Assembly: GCA_031179905.1 (NCBI GenBank)
Contig: JAPSHL010000006.1
Span: forward strand, 1-41,240
Length of the DNA: 41,240 bases
Reading direction: 5' to 3'
Source of the DNA: Bacillus sp. (in: firmicutes)
GTDB lineage: Bacteria > Bacillota > Bacilli > Bacillales > Cytobacillaceae
Shown here piece by piece: positions 17,067-23,852 of this stretch. A program made the translations under genes and the position numbers. The notes beneath the pieces were generated by a model. It was not told the DNA's origin. It worked only from the letters and a program-made list of their open reading frames with translations, and searched no databases. Each line of letters opens with the position of its first letter. The first letter of the stretch is position 1.

Positions 17067-17300
17067 ATGTACTTAACGATTGAAGAAACCGCTGAATATT
17101 TATCCGTGTCTGTGTCATATGTGGAAAATTTAGTGCTGCAAGGGAAAGTTCGGGTGCTGCATGATGAGGAAGGAAATGTGTTAATCTATAAGGATCAATT
17201 CAAGGCCCATTTTAAACAGCTGGAAAAATATCAGCTGCTCATGCAGGAACTGGCAAATGAACCAATCCCGGAAGATAAAGACATTAAGGATGAAGATTAG
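17067..17300 (+). CDS. Small helix-turn-helix protein, excisionase (MerR-like HTH_17) family
   Basis: 77 aa. The N-terminal half is a winged helix of the excisionase type (LTIEETAEYLSVSVSYVENL, then GKVRVLHDEEGNVLIYKDQF), in which the first helix-turn-helix reads DNA and the wing follows. The C-terminal ~30 residues are acidic and helical (LMQELANEPIPEDKDIKDED). No integrase, attachment site or other phage gene is nearby, so this is more likely a stand-alone small regulator than part of a mobile element. A GAGGAGTGAAG ribosome site precedes the ATG and a perfect terminator follows. The target is unknown. Confidence 0.8.
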   Translation: MYLTIEETAEYLSVSVSYVENLVLQGKVRVLHDEEGNVLIYKDQFKAHFKQLEKYQLLMQELANEPIPEDKDIKDED

Positions 17301-17317
17301 GAATTACTTATATAGCA

Positions 17318-17354
17318 GAAAAGGCGAATGGACAATAAGATCATTCGCCTTTTC
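17318..17354 (+). terminator. Rho-independent terminator after the HTH gene
   Basis: A perfect 13-bp stem (gaaaaggcgaatg / cattcgccttttc, 17318-17330 with 17342-17354) with an 11-nt loop. T/A tracts sit on both sides, so it may work both ways. Confidence 0.9.
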
Positions 17355-17426
17355 TTCATGTATTCATGGCTAGTGGGGAATACTATGCCGGTGATATCTC
17401 AGGAGCCGGTACAAGGATTGCTAAGC

Positions 17427-17738
17427 TTATGCTTCCAGCCATTCTTGAGACCATTTTTCAATTTCTTTCATCAACGGCTGCAGTGAACGGCCTTTTTCAG
17501 TCAGAGAGTATTCTATGCGCACAGGAATTTCGGGGAAAACTTCCCTAATGACAATTCCTTGTTTTTCTAATTCTTTTAGCCTTTCTGAAAGAAGCCGCCC
17601 GCTGATACCAATAGATGACTCAATTGTGCAGAAGCGCTGAGATCCATTCAGCAGCTGATAAATAATTAAACCAGTCCAACGCTGACTTAACAGTCCCATG
17701 GCTTTTTCAAACCTTGGGCATAGGACAGATGGATTCAT
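17427..17738 (-). CDS. HxlR/DUF24-family redox regulator, CatR/YodB type
   Basis: 103 aa winged-helix repressor. The N-terminal cysteine that senses quinones and electrophiles in YodB and CatR is present as C7 (SVLCPRFEKAMGLL). The core HTH reads RWTGLIIYQLLNGSQRFCTIESSI, GISGRLLSERLKELEKQGIV, with the wing in RIEYSLTEKGRSL. It diverges from a catE-type dioxygenase gene, the same pairing that CatR/YodB control in B. subtilis. Two TTAC-N5-GTAA sites lie in the shared promoter region, one near each gene, which suggests repression of catE and self-control. Oxidation or alkylation of C7 would release the repressor (family knowledge). Confidence 0.85.
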   Translation of the reverse strand: MNPSVLCPRFEKAMGLLSQRWTGLIIYQLLNGSQRFCTIESSIGISGRLLSERLKELEKQGIVIREVFPEIPVRIEYSLTEKGRSLQPLMKEIEKWSQEWLEA

Positions 17739-17774
17739 GATAATTCACTCCTTTTTTTTATTATACAATAGTTA

Positions 17775-17787
17775 TTACCTTAAGTAA
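17775..17787. promoter_or_regulatory. Second CatR-type operator, regulator side
   Basis: TTAC-CTTAA-GTAA has the same 4-5-4 core as the catE operator. It lies 37 bp upstream of the regulator start, where it could serve self-repression. Confidence 0.45.
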
Positions 17788-17814
17788 AAGTATTATCATT
17801 TATAAATTAGTTAC

Positions 17815-17843
17815 TTTACAACTATAGTTTATTAAAATATAAT
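17815..17843 (+). promoter_or_regulatory. SigA promoter of the catE-type gene
   Basis: TTTACA at 17815-17820, a 17-bp spacer and a perfect TATAAT at 17838-17843. Confidence 0.7.
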
Positions 17844-17863
17844 TACTTACATAAAGTAAGTAA
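17843..17863. promoter_or_regulatory. CatR/YodB-type operator of the catE-type gene
   Basis: TTACTTAC-ATAAA-GTAAGTAA is a perfect 8-5-8 inverted repeat that starts on the last base of the -10 box and covers the predicted transcription start, an ideal place for a repressor. Confidence 0.7.
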
Positions 17864-17891
17864 GGTGATTATAAAGACAGGAGGGGTTCAC

Positions 17892-18743
17892 TTGAGTTTT
17901 CACGAGTACCCAAATTTATATGTTGAGAATGTAACATTAAAAGTTAAAAGTTTACAGAAAATGATTAGCTTTTATAAGGATATTATCGGTTTTCAAGTAT
18001 TAGAGCAGACAGACAGCAAAGCAGCTTTAACAGTAGATGGGAAGTCTGCACTCCTTTATTTAGAAACATTAGAGGAAGCAGAAGATAAACGAGTTCGAAC
18101 AACTGGTCTATATCATTTTGCCCTGTTATTGCCGACAAGAGAAGATCTTGGTGCACAGTTGCAGCATTTGTTAGAGAGCGGCTATCCATTACAAGGAGCT
18201 TCTGACCACAATGTAAGTGAAGCACTTTACTTAGGTGATCCTGAGGGGAATGGTATTGAAATCTACCGTGACCGTGCGGCAGACGAATGGGCGTGGGAAG
18301 GTGAGTTTGTAAAAATGGATACATTGCAGCTGGATGCGCAAGGTGTGCTGGATGCAGGAACAAACAAGGAGTGGCATGGTTTGCCAAAAGAAACAAAAAT
18401 GGGCCATATCCATTTGCATGTTGCTGAATTGAAGGAGACAGCAGATTTTTATGTGGAGGGATTAGGTTTTAATATTGTCCAGAAATATGGAACTCAAGCC
18501 TTTTTCATTTCAACAGGCAAGTATCACCATCATATTGGTCTCAATACATGGAATGGTGTTGGCGCACCAGCACAGAAAGAAAATAATCCTGGCTTAAAAT
18601 ACTTCGACTTGAAGGTTCCTAGCAATGATGCAAGAGAGGAAATAGTAGCTAGACTTGAGAGTATGGGTGCTGGGATTACTAAGATGAGCGATGCCTATTA
18701 TGTGAAGGACCCGTCTGGAAATACAATCCGTTTAGTTCTTTAG
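17892..18743 (+). CDS. catE: Catechol 2,3-dioxygenase-type (VOC, glyoxalase fold) protein, CatE-like
   Basis: 283 aa, two tandem VOC modules (about 8-125 and 165-283) as in extradiol dioxygenases of the CatE type. Metal-ligand positions fit: a His in GLYHFALLLP (module 1), GHIHLHVAEL (start of module 2), YHHHIGLNTW in the middle of module 2, and an acidic/Tyr end at AYYVKDPSGNTIRL. CatE uses Fe(II) to open catechol rings and so detoxifies catechol. The start is a TTG at 17892 with AGGAGGGG just before it; the in-frame GTG at 17865 lies within the region of the operator and is rejected. No catD-type DoxX partner follows. Strong context with the divergent CatR-type regulator. Confidence 0.88.
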   Translation: MSFHEYPNLYVENVTLKVKSLQKMISFYKDIIGFQVLEQTDSKAALTVDGKSALLYLETLEEAEDKRVRTTGLYHFALLLPTREDLGAQLQHLLESGYPLQGASDHNVSEALYLGDPEGNGIEIYRDRAADEWAWEGEFVKMDTLQLDAQGVLDAGTNKEWHGLPKETKMGHIHLHVAELKETADFYVEGLGFNIVQKYGTQAFFISTGKYHHHIGLNTWNGVGAPAQKENNPGLKYFDLKVPSNDAREEIVARLESMGAGITKMSDAYYVKDPSGNTIRLVL

Positions 18744-18896
18744 TAGTTATTAAAACTTTGTGATTAAAAAATTGCGTAATTCCCACTTTATTATTAAAAT
18801 TTTAATTAGTGATATTTTCTACAATAGGAAAATATTTGATGGTCGGTTTTCCTTGGAATTCTCCAATAATAATTTTTTAGAATAGGTGGGAATATT

Positions 18897-19736
18897 TTGC
18901 AAAAGAATGAACAGCTTTATAAATATTTTATTGAAAATGCTGACAGACTTACGGAGGATTGGTATGCCAACTTGGACAGGACTGATCCAAATGGAGTTTA
19001 CGCATCTGATAATCCGGAAGTAATTAAAACATTAAAAAAGCAAAATAATGATTTTCATTACTATTTAGCAAAAGTATTTGTTGAGGAAGAAGAAAGATTT
19101 TTAGAGGATTTCCATGAATGGGTTATAGCAATCTCCTCTGATAAGGAGCACTTAGAGACGCCTATCCACTTTATTATTAGAGAATTCACTCGGACTAGAG
19201 AGCAATATTTCCAACTTGTTGAAGAATTTAAACAAAAGAATGATATCCCAGAGGAACGGATTACTGTTTGGAACCGCAGTATTGTGCGAATTTTTGATAT
19301 TGTTATTCTTCAGTTTACGGAACAATTTCATGAAAATTCAATCAGACAGCTCCGAGCTCAGCAGGAAATGATAAATGAACTTAGTTCACCTGTCATTTTG
19401 CTCAGCGAAAACCGTGCATTGCTTCCGCTTGTAGGTGATATTGATACAGCACGGGCTGCAGCTATATTGGAGAACACAATTAAACAGTGTGCTGAAAAGA
19501 GGGTTACACAGCTGTTTATAGATTTATCTGGTGTCATTATTATTGACACAATGGTTGCACATCAAATCTTTCAGCTGATTAAAGGCCTGAGTTTGATTGG
19601 CGTTCACTCCACACTATCTGGAATCAGACCAGAAATCGCTACAACAGCCATTCAGCTAGGATTATCCTTTAATGATATTACGATTGCTTCAACATTAAGC
19701 AAGGCAATTGCTCAGGATAAAGAATTTTTTAGTTAG
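18897..19736 (+). CDS. RsbR-type stressosome protein (N-terminal globin-like domain + STAS)
   Basis: 279 aa. The N-terminal ~150 residues are all-helical with the layout of the heme-free globin domain of RsbR paralogs (IENADRLTEDWYANL to FTEQFHENSIRQLRAQQEMI). The C-terminal STAS domain (about 160-275) holds DLSGVIIIDTMVAHQIFQ, with the conserved Thr that RsbT phosphorylates, and GIRPEIATTAIQLG. RsbR proteins build the stressosome with RsbS and RsbT and feed the SigB pathway. No rsbS, rsbT or sigB is in this window, so it is a dispersed paralog. It starts with TTG, supported by AGGTGGG six bases upstream. The signal sensed is unknown. Confidence 0.88.
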   Translation: MQKNEQLYKYFIENADRLTEDWYANLDRTDPNGVYASDNPEVIKTLKKQNNDFHYYLAKVFVEEEERFLEDFHEWVIAISSDKEHLETPIHFIIREFTRTREQYFQLVEEFKQKNDIPEERITVWNRSIVRIFDIVILQFTEQFHENSIRQLRAQQEMINELSSPVILLSENRALLPLVGDIDTARAAAILENTIKQCAEKRVTQLFIDLSGVIIIDTMVAHQIFQLIKGLSLIGVHSTLSGIRPEIATTAIQLGLSFNDITIASTLSKAIAQDKEFFS

Positions 19737-19781
19737 TATTAGCAATCATCTACTCATTTTTTATATTCTAAAAATATAGTT

Positions 19782-19820
19782 GCACCGTATTGCTGATTTT
19801 TAGCAATACGGTGCGAATTT
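19782..19820. terminator. Bidirectional terminator between the RsbR-type and racemase genes
   Basis: A perfect 13-bp stem (gcaccgtattgct / agcaatacggtgc, 19782-19794 with 19802-19814), a 7-nt loop, and a T tract on the plus side. It serves two convergent genes. Confidence 0.88.
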
Positions 19821-20516
19821 TTATTGTCTGCCAAACGAAAAGTCAACAGCCTCTTTGGAGTGAAGATAGGTTGTATTAAATAAAGGGATGTCGATATCTT
19901 CGTCTTTTATCAACAGTGGAATTTCGGTACACCCTAAAATGATTCCTTCTGCCCCTTCTGCAACTAAATTCCGGATGATTTCTAAATATCTTTCTTTTGA
20001 CTCAGAAAAGAATTGTCCTTGGCAAAGCTCGTCAAATATGATGGAGTGAACGTCCTCTCTTTCACAGGCTTTAGGAATGATTGTATCAATTCCGAAGACT
20101 TTAAGAATATCACTGTAGAAACCTTGCTCCATCGTGAATTTTGTACCAAGTAACCCAACTTTATTAAGTCCTTTTGCAGTTATGCTTCGCGCTGTTGATT
20201 CTGCAATATGAATAAGAGGAATAGAGACTGCCTCTTTTACCTCTTTTGCCACTTTATGCATCGTATTTGTACATATAAGGATAACATCTGCCCCGCCTTT
20301 TTCTAATGTTTTGGCAGCATCAGCTAGCTTCTGGGCTGCTATGTCCCATTTTCCTTCCCGTTGCAGTACCGCTATTTCCTCCATATTAAAGGAATAAAGC
20401 AAACACTTTGCTGAGTTTAATCCTCCTAGTTCTTCTTTAACTAATGTATTAATAATATGGTAATAGTCTGCTGTTGATTCCCAGCTAAGTCCGCCGATCA
20501 GTCCAATTGTTTTCAT
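19821..20516 (-). CDS. Aspartate/glutamate racemase family protein (RacX/YgeA type)
   Basis: 231 aa cytosolic enzyme of the PLP-independent Asp/Glu racemase superfamily. It opens with MKTIGLIGGLSWEST. The two catalytic cysteines are both present: C82 (LICTNTMHKV) and C196 (ILGCTEIPLL), at the expected symmetric positions. RacX/YgeA-type enzymes act broadly on amino acids other than Asp and Glu, making D-amino acids for wall remodelling; the substrate here is not readable. The start is ATG 20516 with AAAGGAG before it; a longer in-frame extension upstream lacks support. It diverges from a MocR-type PLP-binding regulator, which may control it. Confidence 0.87.
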   Translation of the reverse strand: MKTIGLIGGLSWESTADYYHIINTLVKEELGGLNSAKCLLYSFNMEEIAVLQREGKWDIAAQKLADAAKTLEKGGADVILICTNTMHKVAKEVKEAVSIPLIHIAESTARSITAKGLNKVGLLGTKFTMEQGFYSDILKVFGIDTIIPKACEREDVHSIIFDELCQGQFFSESKERYLEIIRNLVAEGAEGIILGCTEIPLLIKDEDIDIPLFNTTYLHSKEAVDFSFGRQ

Positions 20517-20585
20517 TGTTTTCTCCTTTGTCTTATAGTTTTCCACAGCATAACATGCTATTCTGGTATAAAGTAGGACCACAAT

Positions 20586-20599
20586 TTATAAACTTTTAT
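20586..20599. repeat. Palindrome in the racemase / MocR divergent region
   Basis: TATAAA-CT-TTTATA is a perfect 6-2-6 inverted repeat 30 bp before the MocR start. A second short palindrome (agcat-aac-atgct) lies at about 20548-20560. Either could be a MocR contact site, but AT-rich palindromes arise easily by chance. Confidence 0.25.
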
Positions 20600-20629
20600 A
20601 GTGCCAGTCCATATCGAGGTGGCTTATTT

Positions 20630-22012
20630 ATGATATTTATTACAGTGGATAGGCTAAGTCCTATCTCTTTAACACAGCAAATTTACGAACAAATTAGAAC
20701 GAGCATTCTTGGCAATACCTTAAAAGAAGGACAAAAGCTGTTATCCACAAGAGAGCTTTCGGGAACCATCGGCGTATCACGCAATATAGTCATGGAAGCT
20801 TATGACCGTTTAATAGCGGAGGGATTTTTAGAGGTCAAGCCAAAGGCCGGCACATATGTGTCGAAAGGGACGGCACTGACTACAATTAAGCATATTGAGC
20901 ATGAGAAAACGATGGAACAATCCTTGCCTCATGAAAATCCTTATATTGATTTCCGCGGCGGGAATCCGGCTACCGATTATTTTCCAAGGAAGAAGTGGGG
21001 CCAGCTTACAAAGGAAGTCTGCATGGACTCCCCGCAGCATATATTCGGTTACAGTGATCCCCGCGGAGTTCCAGAGCTTAGAAATGTCCTTGCTCAGTAC
21101 TTGCGAAAAGCACGGGGAGTAAAATGCGACCCGGATCAAATTATCATTACCTCAGGTGCGACTCAAGCATTGCGCCTCATTACCGAAATGCTGCTGACCT
21201 CTGATGGTTTTATCGCATCCGAAGACCCGGTAGCAGATGAAATGAGGAATATTTTCGCTGTAGCAAAAGCAAAGGTTTATCCAGTACCAGTCGATGAAAA
21301 TGGAATTATTCCTGAGCAATTGCCTGCAGATGTGCCAAATTTCTTATTTGTCATTCCTTCCCATCAATTTCCTTTAGGCGGCATACTTTCGATTCAAAGA
21401 CGATTGATGCTGATTGAGTACGCTAGACGGACAGGCTGCTATATCGTAGAAGATGATTACGACAGCGAATTTACCTATGAAGGGGCTCCTGTTCCATCGA
21501 TCCAGGGTATTGACGATGAGCGTGTCCTGTATGTTGGTACGTTCAGCAAGATATTATCCCCAGCTTTAAGAATAGGATACGTTGTTTTGCCTCGCAGATT
21601 GTTGAAAGAATTTCAGCAGCTGAAGTGGTTTAATGACAGGCATACATCATCAATCGAACAATATGTGCTTGCTCGTTTTATGAAGGAAGGGCATTTTGAC
21701 AGACATATTCGTAAAATGAAGAAAATATATCAAGAGCGCAGACAGGTGCTAGTTGATGCAATCAATGACTGTTTCCATGATGCCAAAATTATCGGGAAAG
21801 CGGCAGGGATGCATCTGGTCGTTGAATTTCCAGGCATTCATTTTACAGAAGACAAGATTCGAAGGATGAAGGAAGAAGGTGTTTGCATATATCCTGTTGA
21901 ACAATACAGCATGCGAAAAGGAAGCCATGAGCATCTTGCCGTTTTAGGATACGGAGGGGTTGCACCAGAGGAAATAAGAAAAGGTATCAGCATTTTAAAA
22001 AGGGTGCTATAG
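20630..22012 (+). CDS. MocR-family regulator (GntR HTH fused to aminotransferase-like domain)
   Basis: 460 aa. The N-terminal GntR winged helix (about 1-75: PISLTQQIYEQIRTSIL, KEGQKLLSTRELSGTIGVSR, EGFLEVKPKAGTYVS) is joined by a linker to a fold-type I aminotransferase domain (about 105-460). That domain has the PLP Lys at K307 (GTFSKILSPALRIGY), ITSGATQALRL for phosphate binding, and EDDYDSEF with the Asp that pairs with the PLP ring. MocR proteins use PLP, often as an aldimine with an effector amine, to switch transcription of nearby amino acid or vitamin B6 genes. Here the likely target is the divergent racemase. ATG 20630 follows GAGGTGG. Confidence 0.9.
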   Translation: MIFITVDRLSPISLTQQIYEQIRTSILGNTLKEGQKLLSTRELSGTIGVSRNIVMEAYDRLIAEGFLEVKPKAGTYVSKGTALTTIKHIEHEKTMEQSLPHENPYIDFRGGNPATDYFPRKKWGQLTKEVCMDSPQHIFGYSDPRGVPELRNVLAQYLRKARGVKCDPDQIIITSGATQALRLITEMLLTSDGFIASEDPVADEMRNIFAVAKAKVYPVPVDENGIIPEQLPADVPNFLFVIPSHQFPLGGILSIQRRLMLIEYARRTGCYIVEDDYDSEFTYEGAPVPSIQGIDDERVLYVGTFSKILSPALRIGYVVLPRRLLKEFQQLKWFNDRHTSSIEQYVLARFMKEGHFDRHIRKMKKIYQERRQVLVDAINDCFHDAKIIGKAAGMHLVVEFPGIHFTEDKIRRMKEEGVCIYPVEQYSMRKGSHEHLAVLGYGGVAPEEIRKGISILKRVL

Positions 22013-22117
22013 AAACTCCATTCTGTTTTACATCATTTTTTAATGAACCTTTCCCTTTTTTATGTTATAAAAAGATTACCATTCATAAGAAAAGAAAGTA
22101 AGGAGTTATATTTTGCG

Positions 22118-23161
22118 ATGAAACAAAAAGGGACAAACCAAAAATTAAAAATAAGCCTATTTATACTAATGGGGATACTGCTAGTATTATTCTTTATTCC
22201 TACTCCTTATTACTTAAACCAGCCTGGTTCCATCGAGCCGCTTGCGGAAAAAGTTACTGTAGAAGATGGAGATAAAACAGAGGCAGGCAGTCTTAACTTG
22301 ACGACTGTATATTCTATTAAGGCAAGTAATCCTTACATACTCCTTTATGGATTGTTGGCTCCACATACGGAAATTAAAGAAGAAGAAGAAGTGAAGGGCG
22401 ATCTTTCAGATCAGGAATATAATTCTCTTCTGCTGCACATGATGGATGCCTCTAAACAAAATGCTATAATTGCCAGTCTAAATGCTGCTGGTGAAGAGGT
22501 TAAATATCAATATAATGGTGTGTTTGTGGCAGGAGTGCTGGAAACATCTAAAGCAAAATCTATTATACATGTCGGCGATATCATTCATAAAGTAGATGGA
22601 AATGAATTCACACAGGCTACCGACTTAATCGCTTATTTAAAAGGAAAAAAAGCTGGTGATAGAGTAGAGATTGACTATACACATGACAATAAAGATAAAA
22701 AAGCAACAGTTGAAATGGTTGTCCTGAATAAACAGACGGGCCAAGTTGGTATAGGCATTAGTACGGAAAATAATATGTCTATAGATCCTTCTGTTAATGT
22801 AAAGATAAACAGTGATAATATAGGCGGTCCGTCAGCTGGTCTGATGTTCTCATTAGAAATTTATAATCAATTAGAGGACGATGATTTAACGAAGGGCTAT
22901 AAAGTAGCCGGAACAGGAACAATGGATGCCGAAGGCAATGTCGGCCAAATTGGCGGCATTAAACATAAAATTGTCGCTGCGCATAAAGCAGGTGTAGACA
23001 TATTCTTCTATCCAGAAGATAACTATAAAGAGGATACGAATGAAAAGGAAATTAAAAAACAAGTAGCAGAAGAAGGCTATGATGATATCAAAATCGTGCC
23101 AGTCAGCACATTGCAGGATGCAATAGACTATCTCGAGAAGATTCCTGAAAAGAATAAATAA
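22118..23161 (+). CDS. SepM/YlbL-like membrane-anchored PDZ - Lon-type serine protease
   Basis: 347 aa. An N-terminal signal anchor (about 12-32, ISLFILMGILLVLFFIP) is followed by YLNQPGSIEPL, typical of the YlbL/SepM family. A PDZ domain (about 135-205; GVFVAGVLETSKAKSIIHVGD) and a Lon S16 proteolytic domain follow. The Ser-Lys dyad is S239 (NIGGPSAGLMF) and K282 (QIGGIKHKIV), 43 residues apart exactly as in Lon. It should cleave proteins or peptides at the outer membrane face; SepM in streptococci trims a competence pheromone. The start is ATG 22118 with AAGGAG 12 nt before it, slightly far. The upstream in-frame extension to 22043 lacks a ribosome site. It may be a second paralog beside a housekeeping YlbL. 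Confidence 0.88.
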   Translation: MKQKGTNQKLKISLFILMGILLVLFFIPTPYYLNQPGSIEPLAEKVTVEDGDKTEAGSLNLTTVYSIKASNPYILLYGLLAPHTEIKEEEEVKGDLSDQEYNSLLLHMMDASKQNAIIASLNAAGEEVKYQYNGVFVAGVLETSKAKSIIHVGDIIHKVDGNEFTQATDLIAYLKGKKAGDRVEIDYTHDNKDKKATVEMVVLNKQTGQVGIGISTENNMSIDPSVNVKINSDNIGGPSAGLMFSLEIYNQLEDDDLTKGYKVAGTGTMDAEGNVGQIGGIKHKIVAAHKAGVDIFFYPEDNYKEDTNEKEIKKQVAEEGYDDIKIVPVSTLQDAIDYLEKIPEKNK

Positions 23162-23193
23162 AAAAGCGGGTGAAACTTTACCCCGCTTTTTTT
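23161..23193 (+). terminator. Rho-independent terminator after the PDZ/Lon protease gene
   Basis: A 10-bp stem (aaaaagcggg / cccgcttttt) with an 11-nt loop and a T tract. Confidence 0.88.
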
Positions 23194-23325
23194 ATGGTGC
23201 ATTTTAGGCGAATATTGCAGGAAGCTAGTTTAAAACGCCAAGATTAGGGAATGTTATGTACATGGGTACATAGAACGGAATGTATTGCTTCAATTGTTTT
23301 TGGAGAATACAAAGGAGGTTTTACA

Positions 23326-23520
23326 ATGAATGATTTTTTAGATGGAATATTTAGCGTTTTTTATGGACTATTTGGTTTTCCGCTGGCAATAATATTCATT
23401 ATTATAGTCATTGCCGCAGTAATTCAAATAAGAAAGCGCCGACGCCGCAAAAGAGAAGACTGGTACGGCCAATCACCAGTAGAGAAATTCGATGAAAACG
23501 ATAAGGGTAAAAATAAGTAG
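23326..23520 (+). CDS. Small single-pass membrane protein, 64 aa
   Basis: ATG 23326 follows AAAGGAGG with ideal spacing; the in-frame region before it (from 23251) has no ribosome site. One membrane helix (about 12-36, FGFPLAIIFIIIVIAAVIQI) is followed by a strongly basic stretch (RKRRRRKREDWYG) and an acidic/lysine tail. The positive-inside rule places the tail in the cytoplasm. I do not recognise a named family; similar short proteins are common and uncharacterised in Bacillaceae. It is its own unit, with a terminator before it and after it. Confidence 0.75.
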   Translation: MNDFLDGIFSVFYGLFGFPLAIIFIIIVIAAVIQIRKRRRRKREDWYGQSPVEKFDENDKGKNK

Positions 23521-23548
23521 AGAATCAGTATAAAACTGATTCTCTTTT
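23520..23548 (+). terminator. Rho-independent terminator after the 64-aa gene
   Basis: A perfect 10-bp stem (gagaatcagt / actgattctc) with a 5-nt loop, then TTTT. It begins on the last base of the stop codon. Confidence 0.88.
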
Positions 23549-23852
23549 ATGTTGTTAGCTGCAAAAAGAGAAAGGGTATATAGGCACTAGAGGAAGGCTC
23601 GTTTATTTTAGTAATCTAATGTTATAAAAAAACATCTATTAGTAAATGTTTTGTAACATAAATGAACAATTGCCGAAATGTACAGATGAAGCGTCTTTGC
23701 TACAATAAAGAGAAGTATGGACTTATAGTTATGAATGCTGTCTTATTTGCATAATATTACAGTTGAATAGATACAAAGATATCGGGACTAAATGATTATG
23801 AGGATGAAGGAAAAAGGGTCATCATCATTCTAAAGATTAACAGGGGGAAGTT
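23549..23852. other. Long leader/intergenic region before the TPR protein gene
   Basis: No reading frame is supported. An AT-rich hairpin (AAAACAT 23629-23635 with ATGTTTT 23646-23652) is visible, and TACAAT at about 23700 could be a -10 box without a good -35. Nothing else recognisable. Confidence 0.35.

Noticed and set aside
17067-17300. Prophage or integrative element marked by the excisionase-like gene
   Set aside because: No integrase, no direct-repeat attachment sites and no phage genes nearby; such HTH proteins also occur as ordinary small regulators.
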